64,000 bases of DNA from Psychrobacter glacincola (GTDB lineage: Bacteria > Pseudomonadota > Gammaproteobacteria > Pseudomonadales > Moraxellaceae). Location: assembly GCF_904846075.1 (NCBI RefSeq), contig NZ_CAJGZH010000003.1, forward strand, positions 62,001 to 126,000, given 5' to 3'. Shown here piece by piece: positions 49,994 through 58,367 of this stretch (within the stretch, counting starts at the first letter, position 1; each line of letters starts with the position of its first letter). The position numbers and the translations under genes are program-made. The notes under the pieces are model-generated. The model saw nothing but the letters and a program-made list of their open reading frames with translations, had not been told where the DNA came from and made no database searches.

Positions 49994-50968
49994 ATGACCA
50001 TTCAACAATTATTAAAAACAGCCCCTGTCACCACGCTGTTACTAGCTAGCTTTATTGGGTTATTCATCATACAGGTACTGACAGGCGTCGATGCCAATAA
50101 TCCATCGACTGAGGCGCTCTTAAAATGGGGTGCCAATGCATTGCCATTTACCATGGGCGATGAGCCGTGGCGCTTGGTCAGCAGTGCCTTTTTACACATC
50201 GGCTTGATGCATTTATTGTTTAATGGATTTGCCATGTATTTCTTTGGGCAGATTGCCGAGCCGATGTTTGGCTCAGCCAAGTTTTTGGCATTGTTTTTAC
50301 TGGCGGCGATCGGGGGCAACTTACTGAATAACTATGTCACGTGGCATAGTATCGTAGAAGGAACTGGTCAACCGGGTCTATCGGCTGGGGCGTCAGGTGG
50401 CATCATGGGTATCGGCGCGGCATTATTGATAGCCGCACTGTTTAAAATAACGGTCAATGGCATGGTGCTCAATCTTAAGAGCTTGCTATTTATCATGGGC
50501 ATTAACCTTGTTTATGGTTTTGCCGTACCGGGTATCGACAATGCGGGGCATATTGGCGGCGCGGTGACTGGCTTAGTGATTGCCCTGGCATTCGCAATCG
50601 CCTACCGTCAGCGTATGACAATAGCGCTACAGAATATGCCTAACCCAGCTACTTATGAAGACCATTATCGAACGACTTATATCAATTTTCCAGTAAGCAG
50701 CGATACTGATTCTTCTGCTAATAATGAGCACTTTAATAATGCTGATTTTGACAATAACAGCAGTTTCCACCCCGACTCTGCTGTAAACTCACACTTAAAT
50801 ACTCATGCTAATCACAGCCACCTTAGTGAACAAGAAACACCGACCAAATCTATCCTTATTTGGCAATTACTACCATGGCTAATGATGCTACTGATTAGCA
50901 TTGGCTTTATTTGGTGGTGGCAAGATATTCATGATCAAATACTACAAGTATTAAAAACCATTGAGTAA
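49994..50968 (+). CDS. Rhomboid-family intramembrane serine protease
   Basis: 324 residues, inner membrane; cleaves within membrane helices. The serine motif GASGGIMGIGAAL and the His in AGHIGGAVTGLVIA are both present. About six rhomboid helices come first (residues 10-205); then a ~80-residue polar Asn/Ser/His-rich loop (about 215-290) and a final helix (LPWLMMLLISIGFIWWW). The extra loop and C-terminal helix give a 6+1 topology. AAT-rich promoter region; the 17-bp repeats lie 100 bases upstream. Confidence 0.93.
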   Translation: MTIQQLLKTAPVTTLLLASFIGLFIIQVLTGVDANNPSTEALLKWGANALPFTMGDEPWRLVSSAFLHIGLMHLLFNGFAMYFFGQIAEPMFGSAKFLALFLLAAIGGNLLNNYVTWHSIVEGTGQPGLSAGASGGIMGIGAALLIAALFKITVNGMVLNLKSLLFIMGINLVYGFAVPGIDNAGHIGGAVTGLVIALAFAIAYRQRMTIALQNMPNPATYEDHYRTTYINFPVSSDTDSSANNEHFNNADFDNNSSFHPDSAVNSHLNTHANHSHLSEQETPTKSILIWQLLPWLMMLLISIGFIWWWQDIHDQILQVLKTIE

Positions 50969-51073
50969 ACTTTCATAGTTATTTATCATTGCTAAATAGT
51001 TCATGATAACAGCTTATTGGTTAGGTTTTCCTTACTCGCTTCTTGCTACAGTCAGAGCACTTTTAAACCGCTA

Positions 51074-51135
51074 CGGTGTTACCCGCTCTAGATGTACTCA
51101 GTTTACTATCTGCGGTCGGTCGCCTTGTAGCGATT
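51074..51135. repeat. Dispersed-repeat copy related to 41963-42021
   Basis: Shares GGTGTnA-CC, then TGTACTCAGT, a TAC triplet and CGGTnGCCTTG in the same order with the glcB-miaE gap, about two thirds identical by eye over ~60 bases. Non-coding. Confidence 0.5.
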
Positions 51136-51197
51136 CTAAAATTCCTTGACTATACACAATTGCCCCCAATTATTTCATCCATTCACGAGACTCTATT

Positions 51198-52010
51198 ATG
51201 TTTAAACCTGTAGCGCTACCTCATATTTCTACGCGCGTCATGCTTAGCGCATTAACGGCTACCGCGTTATTTAGTGTCGCCAGTATGTCCAATGCTGCAC
51301 TTTTTAAGGACAATTTACCTACTGACCAAGACGCTGTATTAAGCGTCGGTGTCAACGTCATAGCCGTCAACTCAGCCTACGATATGGAAGACAGCCTCGA
51401 TGTACGTGTGTTGCCAGGCGCGTTTTATGACAACAATAGATTCTATGTGCGCGGCGCCCAAGCGGGTGCTTATATCATTAATGATGGCAAAAATCAGCTG
51501 TCGGCTTATGCTCAGCTCGCTGGCAACGATTTCGATCCTGATGATGCTAGAGGCGCATTACAAGGTCTTGATGAGCGTGAAGCATCAGTCGCTGCTGGTC
51601 TAACTTATTTGCGCCGCACGCCCGTCGGTGGTTTCCGTGCTCAAATCGCAACTGATGTTTTAGACCGTAGTGGTGGTAACACAGCTCGCTTGACCTACCT
51701 CGCTAGAATTACAAAAGACAAGCTAACAGTCTATCCAAGCATTGGCTTTGAATACAACGATGCTGACTATAATGAATACTATTATGGCGTCAGTAAAAAA
51801 GAGTCAGCGGAAACAGGCGTCGCCGCCTATAAGTCTAATTCGAGCTTGAATCCTTACGTTAACATTAGTGCCAACTATGATTTCAATGAGCGCTGGGCAT
51901 TGTTTGCCAATCAAAGCTTAAGCTATCTGCCAAATGAGCAATATGATAGCCCAATGGTTGACTCGCGTACTGAGTCAACTTCGACGCTTGGTTTGCTTTA
52001 TAAGTTCTAA
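51198..52010 (+). CDS. MipA/OmpV-family outer-membrane protein
   Basis: 270 residues. Signal peptide to SNAAL (about 33). A predicted beta-barrel of alternating strands: DAVLSVGVNVIAVNS, LDVRVLPGAFYDNNRFYVRGAQAG, VAAGLTYLRRTPVGGF, TVYPSIGFEYND, a conspicuous YYYGVSKKE motif and a C-terminal STLGLLYKF ending in Phe. Members scaffold the murein-synthesising machinery or respond to osmotic and acid stress in relatives. Ends at a clear terminator. Confidence 0.85.
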   Translation: MFKPVALPHISTRVMLSALTATALFSVASMSNAALFKDNLPTDQDAVLSVGVNVIAVNSAYDMEDSLDVRVLPGAFYDNNRFYVRGAQAGAYIINDGKNQLSAYAQLAGNDFDPDDARGALQGLDEREASVAAGLTYLRRTPVGGFRAQIATDVLDRSGGNTARLTYLARITKDKLTVYPSIGFEYNDADYNEYYYGVSKKESAETGVAAYKSNSSLNPYVNISANYDFNERWALFANQSLSYLPNEQYDSPMVDSRTESTSTLGLLYKF

Positions 52011-52032
52011 CTAGGCTTGGATATTTAATAGT

Positions 52033-52069
52033 AAAAAGACCTTGCCGCGTAATGTGGCAAGGTCTTTTT
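52033..52069 (+). terminator. Terminator after the OmpV-like gene
   Basis: 14-bp perfect stem AAAAAGACCTTGCC (52033-52046) with its complement (52056-52069) around a 9-base loop. Its stem matches the fumC terminator at 53527. Confidence 0.92.
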
Positions 52070-52179
52070 AATGAATAACTTTAGATGTGGGGCGTAGCCA
52101 GAACACTACTAAAATGCATAATTATTGGACGCGATGCATGAGAGGAAATTTACTTTAGAAATCACTTTCAAATCTATCA

Positions 52180-52854
52180 TTAAGAATTATTAGCTTTGAA
52201 TTTAGCATCCTTAGATTCTGCATCTTTTCTTGGGCCTTCTGGTGTGAGTTGATATAAATCTTCTAGCTCTTTTGGTTCTGAAATTCCTTTTTTTACTATG
52301 AAATTAAGGAGATCAAACATTTTGGAAGCTACCTGGTCAAAGTCTTCGTCTGTCATTGTTCCTGGATGAACAGCATTATTTCCTGTAATTCGTACCGTAT
52401 CAGCTACTTTAACAACCATAGGAGGTAGAATATTTTTAGAAGCAAGACTACGAATATCAGTATTTATATTTTTACCATTTTCACCTAGATGCTTACATAG
52501 CTTCTGCAACGCTAGTCTAAGTAGAGCTGCTGAGCCACGAGGTGACTTTGAAAATATTTTTGCCGCTTCAATATAGTCGGCTTTTACATCACTGGGCATA
52601 TCATCCTCAGGCAATGCCGCCAATCCATTATCTGGAAATAAAAGTATAGCTTCCGCAACGTTCTGTCCAGATGAACTTTGACTATAACCATTTACCCTCC
52701 AAAGACTTTTTTCATTACAGTATGAACAAATTGACTCGTGGTATTTCGTAAGGTAACCTTGATTGACTAAATTAGTCCAAGTCATATGGGCATAAGTACC
52801 ACATAAAGGACAATTAAACCCATTTTTATTAAATTCTGGTGTAGTAAATTTCAT
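52180..52854 (-). CDS. DUF4145-domain protein with zinc ribbon
   Basis: 224 residues. An N-terminal four-Cys zinc ribbon (CPLCG near residue 16 and CSYC further on) is followed by a helical DUF4145 domain (PSDVKADYIEAAKIFSKSPRGSAALLRLALQKLCKHLG, then VRITGNNAVHPGTMTDED), a fold linked to HEPN-like and defence-associated proteins. The start at 52854 is an ATG; a TTG three codons earlier lacks support. It lies in AT-rich DNA with an unknown small gene upstream, 87 bases away. Possible accessory or phage-defence role, inferred only. Confidence 0.85.
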   Translation of the reverse strand: MKFTTPEFNKNGFNCPLCGTYAHMTWTNLVNQGYLTKYHESICSYCNEKSLWRVNGYSQSSSGQNVAEAILLFPDNGLAALPEDDMPSDVKADYIEAAKIFSKSPRGSAALLRLALQKLCKHLGENGKNINTDIRSLASKNILPPMVVKVADTVRITGNNAVHPGTMTDEDFDQVASKMFDLLNFIVKKGISEPKELEDLYQLTPEGPRKDAESKDAKFKANNS

Positions 52855-52941
52855 TATTATCAATTCTTCTAATTGCAGGAAGCGCTAGGGGCACTAAAAA
52901 GTGTATTTCTTTTAAGATAAATATTTTAAAATCACTATACT

Positions 52942-53316
52942 TTAGTTATCCACTTCTAAAATATTTTCAACAGAATTGTTTTCAATCCAACGGTAATGGT
53001 TTATTAATTCACTTTTTTTAGTTTCGAATACTCTTTCATCCTCATTTACTACTGCTTTTAGTAACCAACCTGCATCTATGCCAGCTGATTTTACAGAGTC
53101 TTCTTTACTTTTGTGCTTTTCATATAGCTTAATCAAAGGCGTTCCTTGCCAATGAAAATTATCACCACCCATCAAATCTCTTAACGAAAACCATTCATCT
53201 TTTCTATTCTTACACCAGCAATAAACTCCGCCTTGCAAAAAAGCTTTTATTTTACCTTTCTCATCCTCAGTAATTTGGTAGACATCATGTATTCTATGAC
53301 CTTCATCTATAAACAT
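52942..53316 (-). CDS. Hypothetical protein, 124 aa
   Basis: Not recognised. Hydrophilic with aromatic clusters (GGVYCWCKN, DNFHWQGTPLIKLYEKH, AGIDAGWLLKAVV) and a CWC pair. No signal or membrane segment. It is probably cytoplasmic and co-transcribed with the DUF4145 gene downstream. Base composition is AT-rich relative to flanking genes, suggesting acquired DNA. Confidence 0.6.
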   Translation of the reverse strand: MFIDEGHRIHDVYQITEDEKGKIKAFLQGGVYCWCKNRKDEWFSLRDLMGGDNFHWQGTPLIKLYEKHKSKEDSVKSAGIDAGWLLKAVVNEDERVFETKKSELINHYRWIENNSVENILEVDN

Positions 53317-53526
53317 AATTAATCCTTAATCATAAATACAAAGTTGATAGTAGTAAATTTATTACTCTAGTAAAAATTTAAATGTGCTAACAGAGCTTCA
53401 AAAATGAACATTATTTATATTTTCAATTATATAGTTTTATAAACACAAACCACAATATTTTAATGAACAAGAATTCTATAATTTTATAACTATTGCTTTT
53501 CAAATACCATCTGTCAAATTATCATA

Positions 53527-53558
53527 AAAAAGACCTTGCCACACGACAAGGTCTTTTT
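53527..53558 (-). terminator. fumC terminator
   Basis: AAAAAGACCTTG (53527-53538) with CAAGGTCTTTTT (53547-53558), 8-base loop, 26 bases past the fumC stop. Stem near-identical to 52033-52069. Confidence 0.92.
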
Positions 53559-53583
53559 CTATTCTAAGAAACTATTAGTTAGC

Positions 53584-54987
53584 TTACTTAGGATTTACCA
53601 TATCAGCAGGAATTACCCACTCATCGAACTGCGCTTCAGTTAGTAGCTCTAGCTCAACCGCCACTTGCTTCAAAGTTTTGTTTTCTTTATAAGCTGTCTT
53701 AGCGATTTTCGCAGCATTTTCATAACCAACATGACGGTTCAATGCAGTCACTAGCATCAATGAATTGTGCAAAAAGTCATCAATTTTGTCTTTTACTGGC
53801 TCGATACCAACGGCACAGTTTTCGTTGAAGCTGTTGCAAGCATCGCTAAGCAACTTGATAGATTGCAACAAGTTAAAGGCAATTACTGGCTTATAAACGT
53901 TTAGTTCAAAGTTACCTGATGCGCCAGCCATGCTGATAGTGACATCGTTACCCATCACTTGAGCGACAACCATGGTCATTGCTTCTGATTGGGTCGGGTT
54001 TACTTTACCCGGCATGATAGATGAGCCTGGCTCATTTTCAGGGATCGTCAACTCGCCTAGACCACAACGAGGACCTGATGCCAACCAACGTACGTCGTTA
54101 GCGATTTTGTTTAAGCTGGCTGCTAGGGTTTTTAGTGCGCCTGACGCGAATACTTCAGCATCACGAGCGGCTAATGCTTCAAATTTGTTTGGTGATGTGA
54201 CAAATGGCAGTCCAGTCAAGGTTGACAGCTGCTCAGCTGATTTTACTGCATAGTCAGGATGCGCGTTTAGACCAGTACCAACCGCAGTACCGCCTAGTGG
54301 CAATTCATATAGACCTTGTAGCGCGTTGTCGATACGAGTCAATGAATGGTCAAGTTGACTTACATAGCCGCTAAATTCTTGACCTAAAGTCAAAGGCGTC
54401 GCGTCTTGTAAATGCGTACGACCAATTTTAACAATGCTATCAAATTCTTTCGCTTTAGCAGCCAAGGTATCACGTAGTGCTTTTACGGCTGGAATCAATA
54501 AACCGTTGATTTCACGCGCAGCGGCAACACGAATCGCCGTTGGGAAGCTGTCGTTGGTAGACTGTGCATGGTTTACATGATCATTTGGGTGAATTGGCGT
54601 GTAGCTGCCGCGCTCAGAACCAGCGATTTCGTTGGCACGGTTGGCTAGTACTTCATTCATGTTCATGTTTGACTGGGTGCCAGAACCTGTCTGCCATACG
54701 ACTAATGGGAACTGATCCGTTAGACCACCATTGATGATTTCGTCAGCAGCTTGCACGATTAAATCGCGCTTGTCGCCTTCAATGCGCTCTAGGCCAGCAT
54801 TGGTAATCGCAGCGGCTTTTTTGACCAGTGCCATTGCTTCAATCATTGGACGCGGCAACGTCTCGCCACCGATTTTGAAGTTTTCACGGCTACGCTGAGT
54901 TTGCGCACCCCAATAAGCGTCAGCTGGGACTTCCACGTTGCCCATGGTATCTTTTTCGGTACGAGTTGCCTGATTCTGTGTCGACAT
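53584..54987 (-). CDS. fumC: Fumarate hydratase class II
   Basis: 467 residues; reversible hydration of fumarate to malate in the TCA cycle, iron-independent. Landmarks are [88 protein letters not shown] and the signature [13 protein letters not shown]. All catalytic blocks are intact and length is normal. It follows its own promoter gap divergent from the cyclo-ligase gene. Confidence 0.98.
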   Translation of the reverse strand: MSTQNQATRTEKDTMGNVEVPADAYWGAQTQRSRENFKIGGETLPRPMIEAMALVKKAAAITNAGLERIEGDKRDLIVQAADEIINGGLTDQFPLVVWQTGSGTQSNMNMNEVLANRANEIAGSERGSYTPIHPNDHVNHAQSTNDSFPTAIRVAAAREINGLLIPAVKALRDTLAAKAKEFDSIVKIGRTHLQDATPLTLGQEFSGYVSQLDHSLTRIDNALQGLYELPLGGTAVGTGLNAHPDYAVKSAEQLSTLTGLPFVTSPNKFEALAARDAEVFASGALKTLAASLNKIANDVRWLASGPRCGLGELTIPENEPGSSIMPGKVNPTQSEAMTMVVAQVMGNDVTISMAGASGNFELNVYKPVIAFNLLQSIKLLSDACNSFNENCAVGIEPVKDKIDDFLHNSLMLVTALNRHVGYENAAKIAKTAYKENKTLKQVAVELELLTEAQFDEWVIPADMVNPK

Positions 54988-55182
54988 AACTACCCTCTTT
55001 AATGGTTTGTTGTATAGCTGCTATGAAAAAAGTGCAACACACGCTGCACATAAAGGAAAATACGCTGTAAAGTGGCGTTATGATAGCATGACTAGGCCGT
55101 GTTGAATATTCACAAATAGCCATTGCTACTCTCTACAAGCAACAGCCATCATCAATTTAATACATTATGGGATAGTCTATCT

Positions 55183-55833
55183 ATGCATCCTGAGTTAAAA
55201 CATTCTGAGTTTCAGACATCTACCGTTAGCAATCCGCCAAGACGGCAATTTACTCGCCAGCGTCGTCAGTTAACAGATGGGGAGCGCAGCCAATACGCGC
55301 GCATGGCAAGTTTGCATTTAGTTAAGTTGCAACAGCGCTTAGCACCGCGTGCGCGTATTGGTTTATATTACGATGGCTTTGGCGAATTACCTACTCAGCC
55401 ACTATTGGATTGGTATCAACGCTTAGGCTATTTTCCTTACTTACCAGTCGTTGGCTCACTTGGTCGTACTAGCAATAACAGCGATGATAAACATCTACGC
55501 TTTGTGCCTGTTTATCAATCAAAGCTGCTCAATATACCGACTCGCATTCATAGCTTAGGCATGAAGCAAAACCATCATCGCCGTCTACTTTGGGCACGAG
55601 AATTAGATGTGATTATTTGTCCGCTCGTGGCAGTAGATCTCAACGGCAATCGTATGGGCATGGGTGGCGGCTTTTATGATACGACGCTTGGTTACAGCTA
55701 TCGATCAGGGGCAAAAAAACCGTTAAAGATAGGCTGGTGTTATGATTTTCAAGTGGTTGAACAATTACAGCGGCAACCGTGGGATGTGCCACTAGATGGC
55801 TTAATTACCCCAAGTGGCTTGAGGTGGTTTTGA
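55183..55833 (+). CDS. 5-formyltetrahydrofolate cyclo-ligase
   Basis: 216 residues. ATP-dependent conversion of 5-formyl-THF to 5,10-methenyl-THF. Landmarks are RRQFTRQRRQLTDGERSQYA, IGLYYDGFGELPTQPLLDW, YFPYLPVVG and the signature PLVAVDLNGNRMGMGGGFYDTTL. The ATG at 55183 is chosen over a TTG at 55123 because the latter has no recognisable ribosome site; the former follows TGGGAT. The stop overlaps the next start by one base (TGATG), implying coupling. Confidence 0.9.
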   Translation: MHPELKHSEFQTSTVSNPPRRQFTRQRRQLTDGERSQYARMASLHLVKLQQRLAPRARIGLYYDGFGELPTQPLLDWYQRLGYFPYLPVVGSLGRTSNNSDDKHLRFVPVYQSKLLNIPTRIHSLGMKQNHHRRLLWARELDVIICPLVAVDLNGNRMGMGGGFYDTTLGYSYRSGAKKPLKIGWCYDFQVVEQLQRQPWDVPLDGLITPSGLRWF

Positions 55834-56084
55834 TGAAAGAGGATAAGCAAGCGATGGATACTAACTCTAGCGCTGATCATGTGGATGAGTATTTGCAAAT
55901 GTTAGGTAACGAGGACGCTAGAGAGGTGCGTTACTATAGTCAAGAGCAACCTTTTAGTTCTGAGGAGATGACACGGCTAGTCAATGAAGAGCGTCTGAAT
56001 AAACTGCTGGCGCAAAGCGATGCGTTTTTGCGTAGTTTTAATGATGGGATAAAAGATTTTGAAAATGACAATAAAGACCCATAG
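55833..56084 (+). CDS. Small acidic protein coupled to the cyclo-ligase gene
   Basis: 83 residues from ATG 55833, which overlaps the cyclo-ligase stop by one base and follows GAGG. Polar: DHVDEYLQMLGNEDAREVRYYSQEQPFSSEEMTRLVNEERLNKLLAQSDAFLRSFNDG. A helix-rich acidic protein, not recognised. The overlap suggests translational coupling. Function unknown. Confidence 0.65.
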   Translation: MKEDKQAMDTNSSADHVDEYLQMLGNEDAREVRYYSQEQPFSSEEMTRLVNEERLNKLLAQSDAFLRSFNDGIKDFENDNKDP

Positions 56085-56526
56085 AGGATTTGCAAAGACA
56101 ACAATGAGCTACTTTCGCTCAAAACCACTAAGGGTAGTTTTTGCTATCTTGTGGATCATTTTCGTCGGTCTTATTATCACTTTAGGTTTTAGCACAGATC
56201 CCTATTTACTTCACGTTCAGAATATTCCTCTTCCGCATCCCTATCCTATAGAATTAGTCGTTATATTAATAATAGGAATGCTGTTTCATTTAAGCTTACT
56301 GGTGACTATGGATGTATATATGGATAGTCGCTGGAAGTTTTTCACTATGCTGGGGACTAGCATTTTATTTTTATTTGGTTTCGGTATGATGGCGATGCAT
56401 GCACCGCCGTCATTAAGTGGGATGATTTTTTGGACGTTTTTGTCCTCTTTACTATTTTTATTGCTTTGCTTTTGGCAGGTCTATTTATTTGTTTTAAGGC
56501 GATTTTTTCGTAGAGAATCAGTTTAA
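56065..56526 (+). CDS. Small inner-membrane protein, about 150 aa
   Basis: About 153 residues with four hydrophobic helices (VVFAILWIIFVGLIITLGF, ELVVILIIGMLFHLSLLVTM, FTMLGTSILFLFGFGMMAM, FWTFLSSLLFLLLCFWQVYLFVL) and a basic tail. Its start overlaps the previous gene by 20 bases. An ATG at 56104 is an alternative that would avoid the overlap. No family recognised. Likely a third gene of the cyclo-ligase operon. Confidence 0.65.
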   Translation: MTIKTHRGFAKTTMSYFRSKPLRVVFAILWIIFVGLIITLGFSTDPYLLHVQNIPLPHPYPIELVVILIIGMLFHLSLLVTMDVYMDSRWKFFTMLGTSILFLFGFGMMAMHAPPSLSGMIFWTFLSSLLFLLLCFWQVYLFVLRRFFRRESV

Positions 56527-56550
56527 TAACAAGGTAATTGACATTTTAAA

Positions 56551-56569
56551 GCTGGGTTAAAAACCCAGC
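56551..56569. other. Perfect short hairpin between convergent genes
   Basis: GCTGGGTT (56551-56558) pairs with AACCCAGC (56562-56569) around AAA. No T-tract. It may contribute to termination between the membrane-protein gene and the antiporter gene. Confidence 0.5.
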
Positions 56570-56599
56570 CTACACCAAACTCTACTTAACTTTGATAGC

Positions 56600-57973
56600 C
56601 TACAACACCATCGCTGCAATCCAACCAAATATCAATAATGGAATGTTGTAATGCAAGAATGTCGGCACCACACTGTCCTTGATATGGTCATGCTGACCGT
56701 CGATGTTTAGACCAGAAGTAGGTCCAAGAGTCGAATCTGATGCTGGAGAACCTGCATCACCGAGCGCACCAGCCGTACCAATAATCGCCACGGTTGCCAA
56801 TGGCGAAAACCCTAACGAGATACATAGCGGTACATAAATCGCCGCCAAAATAGGAATGGTTGAGAATGACGAACCAATACCCATGGTCACAATTAAACCA
56901 ATTAACAGCATAATAAATGCAGCTATCGCTTTATTACCTGCGAATAATGACGCGGCACCATCAACTAATGGCTGAATCTGCTCAGTTGCTTTCATCACTT
57001 CTGCAAAGCCTTGCGCGGTAATCATAATAAAGCCGATCATCGCCATCAGCTTGATACCGTCATTAAAGACCGTATCAGCTTCACTCCATTTAACGACGCC
57101 CGTCGCCATAAAGACGCCAAAGCCAAACATCGAGCCAAGCAAAAGTGAGTCGGTATACATCTGCACCACAAATGCCGTCACAATCGCGGCAAGCGCCACC
57201 AACGTTTTCATCTTACTTTGTGTTTGCGCACTAGCTGCGGTTTTGCTTAACGCGTCACCCTCTAACACTTCATCATGCGCAGCTTTATCGATTGCTAGCT
57301 GCTGATACTGGCGCGGTTTACGGTAGCTGATAAATACGGCGACGAGTAAGCCTACAAACATACCCAAAGCCGGAATTGCCATGGCTTTGGTGACTGAGAT
57401 GTTACTGATATCAATGCCTGCTTCGCCGACGTTTTTCAGCATGATTTGATTGAGATAAATATCGCCAAAACCATACGGAATAAACATGTAAGTAGTCACA
57501 AGACCAAAAGTCAGCAGACAAGCAATTAAACGTCTATCAATGTGCATGCGATTGAAGGCGAGCAATAATGGCGGTACTAGCAATGGAATAAAGGCAATAT
57601 GAATAGGGATTAAGTTTTGGCTGAAGCAGCTCACGGTGATTAAACCTGCAAACAGCATGTATTTAATCATGCCACCTGCTTTTATACTTGGGCCGCCCGC
57701 ATCAATGCGTTTGATCACCGCCCCTGCCAGTGACTGTGGCAATCCTGAATGCGCAATCGCCACTGCAAAAGCCCCAAGCAGCGCATAGGACAGCGCAATT
57801 TGTGCGCCATTACGGATACCTTCTTGAAAGGCATTCAAAGTATCGGTCATACCCAAACCAGCGATAAGTCCGCCTGCCAGCGCACCGATTAATAAGCTGA
57901 GTACCACGTGTACACGCGCCAAAGACAGCCCTAGCATGATGATGACTGCCAGCAGTACCGCATTGATGGTCAT
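56600..57973 (-). CDS. Na+/H+ antiporter-family membrane protein
   Basis: 457 residues, polytopic inner membrane (about 11 helices). The N-terminal LLIGALAGGLIAGLGMTDTLNAFQEGIRNGAQIALSYALLGAFAVAIAHSGL pattern and the late segments GIGSSFSTIPILAAIYVPLC and GTAGALGDAGSPASDSTLGPTSGLN match the Na_H_antiporter / YuiF-type family. It likely exchanges Na+ for H+, or transports an amino acid or carboxylate as some members do. A polar cytoplasmic loop (about 225-250) separates two halves. Single gene. Confidence 0.85.
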   Translation of the reverse strand: MTINAVLLAVIIMLGLSLARVHVVLSLLIGALAGGLIAGLGMTDTLNAFQEGIRNGAQIALSYALLGAFAVAIAHSGLPQSLAGAVIKRIDAGGPSIKAGGMIKYMLFAGLITVSCFSQNLIPIHIAFIPLLVPPLLLAFNRMHIDRRLIACLLTFGLVTTYMFIPYGFGDIYLNQIMLKNVGEAGIDISNISVTKAMAIPALGMFVGLLVAVFISYRKPRQYQQLAIDKAAHDEVLEGDALSKTAASAQTQSKMKTLVALAAIVTAFVVQMYTDSLLLGSMFGFGVFMATGVVKWSEADTVFNDGIKLMAMIGFIMITAQGFAEVMKATEQIQPLVDGAASLFAGNKAIAAFIMLLIGLIVTMGIGSSFSTIPILAAIYVPLCISLGFSPLATVAIIGTAGALGDAGSPASDSTLGPTSGLNIDGQHDHIKDSVVPTFLHYNIPLLIFGWIAAMVL

Positions 57974-58367
57974 ATATTGCCTCTTATTCTGTCTGCTATA
58001 GCCTGATTAAGACCTATTAATATCTCATGGACGATAGATATCACCCTCGCCTCTAAACCGCTTAACGCTAAAACCACCGTTTAAGACGCGCGTCAGTTTA
58101 CCTTATTTTGCACACAAATCCTACGCACAGAACCCAATAGGTGTTAGCTATGCACTTATTACCCATGCTCTGTATACATTAAATTTCAGCTAATATTTAA
58201 AATTATAAATAACAATATGACTCGCAGTCTTTAGATAGATATAACTATTTTGCGCAGATAAGCGTGTGACTTTGCCCACAAGCCTTGCAATTTTATCGGT
58301 GAGCACCATTTATCTAAACATGAACCACGAACTTGACTTTACAAGTCTGGTGAACGAGGAAGAATAT
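57974..58367. other. Divergent promoter region upstream of lon
   Basis: 394 bases between the divergent antiporter gene and the likely lon start. A candidate heat-shock promoter lies at 58284-58311. No small gene recognised. Confidence 0.5.
58284..58311 (+). promoter_or_regulatory. Candidate sigma-32 heat-shock promoter of lon
   Basis: CTTGCAA (58284-58290), 13-base spacer, CACCATTT (58304-58311) resemble the CTTGAAA / CCCCATnT consensus. It places the transcript start shortly before the ATG at 58368. Confidence 0.5.

Noticed and set aside
58266..58367. GTG start of lon at 58266
   Set aside because: No ribosome site, and the candidate promoter lies within it; ATG 58368 with GAGGAAG is better.
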